Source of the DNA: JBFXCS01 sp050181915
GTDB lineage: Bacteria > Actinomycetota > Thermoleophilia > Miltoncostaeales > Miltoncostaeaceae
DNA: 64,000 bases
NCBI GenBank assembly: GCA_050181915.1
Contig: JBFXCS010000002.1
Coordinates: forward strand, 62,001-126,000
Direction of reading: 5' to 3'
In this document: in pieces, positions 58,676-64,000 of the stretch
How the letters are laid out: each line of letters starts with the position of its first letter
How positions within the stretch are numbered: position 1 is the first letter of the stretch
The notes under the pieces: model-generated
Databases searched by the model: none
Seen by the model: only the letters and a program-made list of their open reading frames with translations
What the model was told of the DNA's origin: nothing
Position numbers and translations under genes: made by a program

Positions 58676-61600
58676 GTGAGCACGATCGCCCCCCTCGCGC
58701 CCTTCCACCCCCTCGTGCGCGAGTGGTTCGCCCGCGCCTTCGAGGCGCCGACGCCGGCGCAGGAGCGCGGCTGGCCGGCCATCGCGTCCGGCGCCCACAG
58801 CCTCATCCTCGCCCCCACCGGATCCGGCAAGACCCTCGCCGCCTTCCTGTGGGCGATCAACGGCATCGTCGCCGACCGCCTCGCGGGGCGGGAGCCCCCG
58901 CGGCTGCTCTACCTCTCCCCCCTCAAGGCCCTCAACTACGACGTCGAGCGCAACCTGCGGGGCCCGCTCGGCGGCATCGCCGCGGGCGCCGAGCGCACCG
59001 GCGCGAGCCTGCCGCCGATCTCGGTGGCGGTGCGCACCGGTGACACCCCGCAGCGCGAGCGGCAGCGGATGCTGCGGACGCCGCCCGACATCCTCATCAC
59101 CACCCCCGAGAGCCTGTACCTGCTGCTCACCTCGCGCGGCGCCGACCTGCTGGCGGGGGTGCGGTCGGTGATCGTGGACGAGATCCACGCCGTGGCGGGC
59201 ACGAAGCGCGGCGCCCACCTGGCGCTGAGCCTGGAGCGGCTGGAGCGCCTCGTCGCCGGCGACGGGGGCGGCCTGCAGCGCATCGGCCTGTCGGCCACCC
59301 AGCGCCCGCTGGCCGAGATCGCCCGCTTCCTGGGGGGCCAGGAGCCCGACGGCCGCCCCCGCCCGGTGGAGATCGTGGACGCGGGGGTGGCGAAGCGGCT
59401 CGACCTCGAGGTGCGCGTGCCGGTGGAGGACATGCGCGAGCTGGGCCGGCCCGCGGCGCTCGACGAGGACCCCGTCGACGTGGCCGGAGCGGAGGAGCGC
59501 CGCCGCTCGATCTGGCCCGCCATGTACCCGGAGCTGCTGGAGCTGGTGCGCGCCCACCGCTCCACGCTCGTCTTCGTGAACAACCGGCGCCTCGCCGAGC
59601 GGCTCGCGCTGCGGCTCAACGAGCTGGCCGGCGAGGAGGTGGCCCGCGCCCATCACGGCAGCCTCGCCCGCGAGCAGCGCACCCTCATCGAGGAGGAGCT
59701 GAAGGCCGGGCGCCTGCCGGCGCTGGTGGCGACGAGCAGCCTGGAGCTGGGCATCGACATGGGCGCCGTGGACCTGGTGATCCAGGTGGAGAGCCCGCGC
59801 AGCGTCGCGCGGGGCCTGCAGCGCATCGGCCGCGCCGGCCATCAGGTGGGCGCCCCCAGCCGCGGCCGCGTGTTCCCCAAGTACCGCGGCGACCTGCTCG
59901 AGTGCGCCGCCGTGGTGCAGCGCATGGCGGCGGGGGCGATCGAGGAGACGCGGGTGCCGCGCCTGCCGCTCGACGTGCTGGCGCAGCAGATCGTGGCGGC
60001 GACGGCCGTCGAGAGCATGACGGTCGACGAGCTGGAGGCCATGGCCCGCGGCACCTACCCCTTCGCCGAGCTCTCGCGCGAGCAGCTGGAGGGCGTCCTC
60101 GACATGCTCGCCGGCCGCTACCCCTCGGACGAGTTCGCCGAGCTGCGCCCGCGCGTGGTGTGGGACCGCGCCGCCGGCACCGTGCGCGGCCGCGACGGCG
60201 CGCGCATGCTCGCCGTGCAGAACGCCGGCACGATCCCCGACCGCGGCCTGTTCGCCGTCGTGCTGCCCGACGGCACCCGGGTGGGCGAGCTGGACGAGGA
60301 GATGGTCTACGAGGCCCGCGGCGGTCAGCTGTTCATGCTGGGGGCGTCCACCTGGCGCATCGAGGAGATCACCCGCGACCGCGTCGTGGTGTCCCCGGCG
60401 CCGGGCGCCCCGGGGGCCATCCCCTTCTGGAAGGGGGAGGGGGTCGGGCGCCCCTTCGAGCTGGGCGAGGCCGTGGGCCGGCTGGCCCGCGAGCTGGTCG
60501 CCGCCGGGCCCGAGGCGGCCTCCCGCCGCCTGCGCGACGAGAGCAGCTTCGACCGCCGGGCGGCCTCCAACCTGATCTCGTACCTCGCCGACCAGGCCGC
60601 GGCCACCGGCACCGTGCCCAGCGACCGCGCGATCGTGATCGAGCGCTTCCGCGACGAGATCGGCGACTGGCGCCTGTGCGTGCTCACCCCGTTCGGCGGG
60701 CGGGTCCACGCGCCCTGGGCGCTGGCCCTGGGGGCGCGGCTGCGCGCGGCGACCGGCCAGGAGGCCCACGCCATATGGGGCGACGACGGCATCGCCCTGC
60801 ACCTGCCCGACGCCGACGACCCCCCGTCGGCCGACGCCGCCCTGATCGACCCCGGCGACCTCGAGAAGCTGGTGCTGGGCGAGCTGGGCGCCACCGCCCT
60901 GTTCGGCGCCCGCTTCCGCGAGAACGCCGCCCGCGCGCTGCTCATCCCGCGCCGCCGGCCGGGCAGCCGCACGCCGCTCTGGCAGCAGCGGCTGAAGGCC
61001 TCGTCGCTGCTGCAGGTGGCGCAGCGCTTCGGCAGCTTCCCGGTGATCCTCGAGACCTACCGCGAGTGCCTGAACGACTGGTTCGACCTGCCCGCCCTGA
61101 GGACGGTGCTGGGGCGCATCGCCTCGCGCGAGCTCGCCGTGGTGGAGGTGGAGACGGCCACCGCGTCGCCGTTCGCCGGGTCGCTGATGTTCGAGTACGT
61201 GGCGTCGTACATGTACGACGACGACACGCCGGTGGCCGAGCGCCGCGCCCAGGCCCTCTCCCTCGACCGCGACCTGCTGCGCGAGCTGCTGGGTCAGGAG
61301 GAGCTGCGCGACCTGATCGACGCGGCGGCGCTGGAGGCGCTGGAGGCCGACCTGCAGGGGCTCTCGGAGCGCTCGCGCGCGCGATCGGCCGACGGCCTGC
61401 ACGACGTGCTGCGGCGGGTGGGCGACCTGACCCTCGACGAGATCGGCCTGCGGCTCACCGAGCCGGGCCGCGCGCGCGAGCTGGTGGACGCCCTCGTGGG
61501 CGAGCGGCGCGCCTGCGCCCTGCGCCTGGCGGGCGAGGAGCGCGTCATCGCCGCCGAGGACGCCGGCCGCTACCGCGACGGGCTGGGCGCGATGCCGCCG

Positions 61601-63124
61601 CCCGGGCTGCCCGACGCCTTCCTCGAGACGGCCCCGGACGCGTTGAAGGGCCTGGTCGCCCGCTACGCGCGCACGCACGGCCCCTTCCACGGCGTCGAGG
61701 CCGCGGCGCGCTGGGCCCTTCCGGCCGCCGCGATCGAGGGGGCCCTGGCGGCTCTCGAGACCGAGGGGACGCTGGTGCGCGGCGAGCTGCGCCCCGGCGG
61801 CTCCGGCCGCGAGTGGTGCGACGCCGAGGTGCTGCGGCGCCTGCGGCGCGCCAGCCTGGCGGCGCTGCGGCGCGAGATCGAGCCGGCCGAGCCGCGGGCG
61901 CTCGCCCGCTTCCTGCCCGCCTGGCAGCGGGTGGACGCGCCCGGCCCGGCGCGCGGGCTCGACGCGCTGCGCGAGGCGCTGGCGCCGTTGCAGGGCCTGG
62001 CCCTGCCGCCCGCCCAGTGGGACCTCGAGCTGCTCCCCCGGCGCGTCGCCGACCACGGCCCGGGGCGCCTGGACGAGCTGGTCGCCCGCGGCGAGGTGGC
62101 CTGGGTGGGGGCCGGCGCGGGCGGCGTGGGCGGCGGCCGCGTGGCGCTGTACTTCCGCGAGGACGCCGCGCTGCTGGGGCCGCCGCCCGCCGATCCGGCG
62201 CCCGAGGGGCCGGTGGCCGAGGCCCTGCGCGCCGCGCTCGCCGGGGGCGCGGGCTTCTGGGAGGACCTGCTCGACGCGGCGGGCGGCGACCGCGACGAGG
62301 TCTTCTCCGCGCTCTGGGGCCTGGTGTGGGCCGGCGAGGTCACCAACGACCTGTGGTCTCCGCTGCGCGCGGCGCGGCGGCTGCCGGCCCGCCGGCCCGC
62401 CGCCGCCCGGCCCGGGCGCCGGCGCCTGCGGGGCGCGGGGCGCAACGCCCCCTCGGCGGTGGCGGGCCGCTGGTCGCTGGCGGCGCGGCTCTTCCGCGAT
62501 CCGCCCGAGGCGGCCGACCGGCGCCGCGCCCTCGCCGAGCTGCTGGTGGACCGCCACGGCGTGCTCACCCGGGGGGCCGTGCTGGGCGAGGGGGTCCCCG
62601 GCGGCTTCAGCGCGGTCTATCCGGCCCTCTCCGACCTGGAGACCCTCGGCGCCTGCCGGCGGGGGTACTTCGTGGAGGGCCTGGGCGGCGCCCAGTTCGC
62701 CGCCCCCGGCGCCGTGGAGCGGCTGCGCGACCTGCGCGACCCGCCGCCCGGCGAGCCGCTCCGGGCGATCGTGCTGGGCGCCGCCGACCCGGCCCAGCCG
62801 TACGGCGCCGCCGTCCCCTGGCCGCGCCGCGAGGGCGGGCGCGCCCCCTCGCGCGTGTACGGCGCCCAGGTGGCGCTGGTGGAGGGCGCGCCGGTGGTCT
62901 ACCTGGAGCGCGGCGCGCGCAGCCTGGTGACCCTGCCCGGCGCCGACCCGCAGTGGCTCGCCCCCGCCCTGCGCGCCCTCGCCGACTGGATCCTGGCCGA
63001 CCGCTCCCGGCGCGCCGCCATCGAGCGCGTCGACGGCGCCCCCGTGTTCGGCTCGCCGCTCGAGGTGCCCCTCGCCGAGACCGGCTTCCGCGCCGACCTC
63101 AAGGCGATGATCCTGCGCGCCTGA
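58676..63124 (+). CDS. lhr: Lhr-type ATP-dependent helicase (Lhr-like, large)
   Basis: 1482 residues, the full length of Lhr-Core plus C-terminal extension. Helicase motifs: I ILAPTGSGKTLAAF, II VDEIHAVAGTKRGAHLAL (DEIH box), III SATQRP, IV-VI FVNNRRLAERL, TSSLELGIDMG, QRIGRAGH. Beyond about residue 800 are the Lhr winged-helix, beta-barrel and C-terminal Zn-less domain regions. Lhr translocates on ssDNA and acts in DNA repair. The GTG start lies 7 nt after TACCAT (58664-58669), so it is probably leaderless. Not visibly in an operon. Confidence 0.93.
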   Translation: MSTIAPLAPFHPLVREWFARAFEAPTPAQERGWPAIASGAHSLILAPTGSGKTLAAFLWAINGIVADRLAGREPPRLLYLSPLKALNYDVERNLRGPLGGIAAGAERTGASLPPISVAVRTGDTPQRERQRMLRTPPDILITTPESLYLLLTSRGADLLAGVRSVIVDEIHAVAGTKRGAHLALSLERLERLVAGDGGGLQRIGLSATQRPLAEIARFLGGQEPDGRPRPVEIVDAGVAKRLDLEVRVPVEDMRELGRPAALDEDPVDVAGAEERRRSIWPAMYPELLELVRAHRSTLVFVNNRRLAERLALRLNELAGEEVARAHHGSLAREQRTLIEEELKAGRLPALVATSSLELGIDMGAVDLVIQVESPRSVARGLQRIGRAGHQVGAPSRGRVFPKYRGDLLECAAVVQRMAAGAIEETRVPRLPLDVLAQQIVAATAVESMTVDELEAMARGTYPFAELSREQLEGVLDMLAGRYPSDEFAELRPRVVWDRAAGTVRGRDGARMLAVQNAGTIPDRGLFAVVLPDGTRVGELDEEMVYEARGGQLFMLGASTWRIEEITRDRVVVSPAPGAPGAIPFWKGEGVGRPFELGEAVGRLARELVAAGPEAASRRLRDESSFDRRAASNLISYLADQAAATGTVPSDRAIVIERFRDEIGDWRLCVLTPFGGRVHAPWALALGARLRAATGQEAHAIWGDDGIALHLPDADDPPSADAALIDPGDLEKLVLGELGATALFGARFRENAARALLIPRRRPGSRTPLWQQRLKASSLLQVAQRFGSFPVILETYRECLNDWFDLPALRTVLGRIASRELAVVEVETATASPFAGSLMFEYVASYMYDDDTPVAERRAQALSLDRDLLRELLGQEELRDLIDAAALEALEADLQGLSERSRARSADGLHDVLRRVGDLTLDEIGLRLTEPGRARELVDALVGERRACALRLAGEERVIAAEDAGRYRDGLGAMPPPGLPDAFLETAPDALKGLVARYARTHGPFHGVEAAARWALPAAAIEGALAALETEGTLVRGELRPGGSGREWCDAEVLRRLRRASLAALRREIEPAEPRALARFLPAWQRVDAPGPARGLDALREALAPLQGLALPPAQWDLELLPRRVADHGPGRLDELVARGEVAWVGAGAGGVGGGRVALYFREDAALLGPPPADPAPEGPVAEALRAALAGGAGFWEDLLDAAGGDRDEVFSALWGLVWAGEVTNDLWSPLRAARRLPARRPAAARPGRRRLRGAGRNAPSAVAGRWSLAARLFRDPPEAADRRRALAELLVDRHGVLTRGAVLGEGVPGGFSAVYPALSDLETLGACRRGYFVEGLGGAQFAAPGAVERLRDLRDPPPGEPLRAIVLGAADPAQPYGAAVPWPRREGGRAPSRVYGAQVALVEGAPVVYLERGARSLVTLPGADPQWLAPALRALADWILADRSRRAAIERVDGAPVFGSPLEVPLAETGFRADLKAMILRA

Positions 63125-63192
63125 TCCGGCGCCGGCGCTGCCCACCGCAGCTCGCCCGGCGATCGGCCCGGGTAGGGCGGGAAGGCTCCCTG

Positions 63193-63256
63193 AGAAGGTC
63201 CTTTCAGGGTGACGGTCCGCGGCCGCCGGCTCGCTGCAAACCGTCGCACATCGGCG
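63193..63256. repeat. Structured dispersed repeat, copy 2
   Basis: 64 bp, nearly identical to 19133-19194, with the same GAAGGTCCTT element and GACGGT/ACCGTC inverted repeat enclosing GGTCCGCGGCCGCC. It lies in the intergenic region between lhr and the MFS gene. Confidence 0.7.
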
Positions 63257-63369
63257 TCGTCGGTCGGGGCGATACCGCCATGGGTATCGCACCCTCCCTG
63301 CCTCCTTGATCTGCTCGGCTTTCGCGGCCGGACGACCACGTCTCACCCCGAAAGACCTTCTTACGCGTA

Positions 63370-63406
63370 GTGCCATTTGGCCGTGACCGCCGCGGCCAAA
63401 TGGCAC
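63370..63406. repeat. Perfect 14-bp inverted repeat
   Basis: GTGCCATTTGGCCG (63370-63383) and CGGCCAAATGGCAC (63393-63406) are exactly complementary, separated by 9 nt. It could be a factor-independent terminator for lhr (no T-tract) or a long operator; the AT-rich centre CATTTGG makes a binding site plausible. Confidence 0.6.
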
Positions 63407-63492
63407 ACCCGCCCCGGAACCCGGCTCCGACGCCGGAGCACGAACCTCCCGGACCGCGCGAGGCCCCGGCGCGATCGGCCCTGCAATCTTAC

Positions 63493-63512
63493 TTGCATTG
63501 TGCAAATATAAA
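63493..63512 (+). promoter_or_regulatory. Operator and -10 of the MFS gene
   Basis: Palindrome TTGCATTGTGCAA (63493-63505) sits immediately before the hexamer TATAAA (63507-63512), which ends 6 nt before the GTG start. A repressor bound there would block transcription; none is encoded inside the window. Confidence 0.5.
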
Positions 63513-63517
63513 GCGAC

Positions 63518-64000
63518 GTGAGCACCTCGCCCCCCACCGCCCCCACCGCCGCGCGCCGCCGTCCCGGGGTGTCGGCCGACCACCCCCACTACCGCTGGTG
63601 GGTGCTGTCGGTGACCAGCCTCGGGATGTTCCTGGCGACCGTGAACAGCGGCACGCTGCTCATCGCGCTGCCCGACGTGGAGCGGGCGCTCGGCACCTCG
63701 CTGCTGACGCTGGTGTGGGTGATCCTGGCCTACATGGTGGCCAGCACGGTGCTGCTGCTGCCCGCCGGCCGCCTGGCCGACCGCGTGGGGCGCACGCGCC
63801 TCTACGTGGCCGGCCTCGCCCTGTTCACCATCGCGTCGTTCGGCGCGGGCCTGGCCGACGGCGGCACGGCGCTGATCGTATGGCGGGTCGTGCAGGGGGT
63901 CGGCGGCGCCTTCGTCTTCGCCAACTCGGGCGCCCTCGTCACCGACGCCTTCCCCCGCCACCAGCTGGGCCTCGCGATGGGCACCAACGTGATGGTCGCG
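63518..64000 (+). CDS. MFS transporter, DHA2-like, 5' part (runs off window)
   Basis: 161 residues visible, frame open to the last base. YRWWVLSVTSLGMFLATVNS is helix 1 with the D1-like motif, and LPAGRLADRVGRTRLYVAG is motif A. VVQGVGGAFVFANSGALVTDAF follows as helix 4-5. It resembles DHA2 exporters and the EmrB group. GTG 63518 is almost at the predicted transcription start. Confidence 0.85.
   Translation, partial: MSTSPPTAPTAARRRPGVSADHPHYRWWVLSVTSLGMFLATVNSGTLLIALPDVERALGTSLLTLVWVILAYMVASTVLLLPAGRLADRVGRTRLYVAGLALFTIASFGAGLADGGTALIVWRVVQGVGGAFVFANSGALVTDAFPRHQLGLAMGTNVMVA

Larger units (their letters stand above)
63125..63517. other. Intergenic region with repeat, hairpin and operator
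   Basis: 393 bp without a gene. Apart from the dispersed repeat it contains a large hairpin (63370-63406) and the palindrome TTGCA-TTG-TGCAA (63493-63505) just before the MFS start. The A/T-rich end (GTGCAAATATAAAGC) marks a promoter. Confidence 0.6.

Noticed and set aside
58589..63961. 1790-codon open frame on the minus strand across lhr
   Set aside because: A shadow of the extremely GC-rich coding strand: composition is Arg/Gly/Ala/Gln/His-rich without any family motif, whereas the plus strand has complete Lhr motifs.

Overview
The window is about 64 kb of very GC-rich, gene-dense DNA. Third codon positions are almost all G or C, GTG starts are frequent, and stop/start overlaps (GTGA, ATGA) are common. 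The gene content points to an actinobacterial chromosome: a fused E2-E1 2-oxoglutarate dehydrogenase of the Kgd type, a compact SigA-like sigma factor, paired ArsA-family ATPases and several ECF sigma factors with C-terminal SnoaL domains. A deep lineage such as Thermoleophilia is plausible, but that is inference. There are no rRNA genes, prophage, insertion sequences or CRISPR arrays. The only tRNA is an initiator tRNA-Met.

Layout. 1-9.2 kb: FAD oxidoreductase (cut by the window edge), Ppx/GppA phosphatase, two ArsA-family ATPases, a glycosyltransferase, a methyltransferase, an HxlR regulator and a TPR protein. 9.5-13 kb: primary-type sigma factor, siderophore-interacting flavoprotein, MOSC protein, small membrane proteins and tRNA-fMet. 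13.2-14.6 kb: an HTH protein plus nucleotidyltransferase pair that resembles a toxin-antitoxin or AbiE-type module. 14.8-20.9 kb: stress and accessory genes, including a divergent arsenic locus (arsC / arsR-arsM) and a TetR-controlled gene, both with clear palindromic operators.

20.9-35.3 kb is the most remarkable part and I read it as a fluoride-response island. One fluoride (crcB-motif) riboswitch precedes two MutS-like ATPases. A second precedes a nine-gene operon encoding a complex I / formate-hydrogenlyase-like membrane complex, a universal stress protein, two FluC (CrcB) fluoride channels and a triple-DUF190 protein. The membrane antiporter-like subunits keep their acidic and lysine residues. 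The peripheral subunits have lost the NiFe ligands and three of the four cysteines expected for the proximal FeS cluster. The complex therefore cannot be an ordinary hydrogenase.

35.3-47.2 kb: SDR-like protein and SigJ-like sigma factor, ProC, threonine aldolase with an Lrp regulator, a cystathionine beta-synthase / gamma-synthase pair, a DHA2 drug exporter, a secreted GH16-like hydrolase, a MarR regulator and a double-VOC protein. 47.4-53.9 kb: Kgd with two extra N-terminal lipoyl domains, dihydrolipoyl dehydrogenase and a lipoate ligase. 53.9-64 kb: CapA-like protein, ClpS with a ThDP enzyme, PiT phosphate transporter, an Lhr-type helicase and the start of an MFS exporter.

Two patterns recur across the window. 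At least thirteen genes have a TANNNT-like -10 hexamer ending exactly 7 nt before the start codon, which implies widespread leaderless transcription. A structured repeat of about 62 bp occurs at 19.1 kb and again at 63.2 kb.
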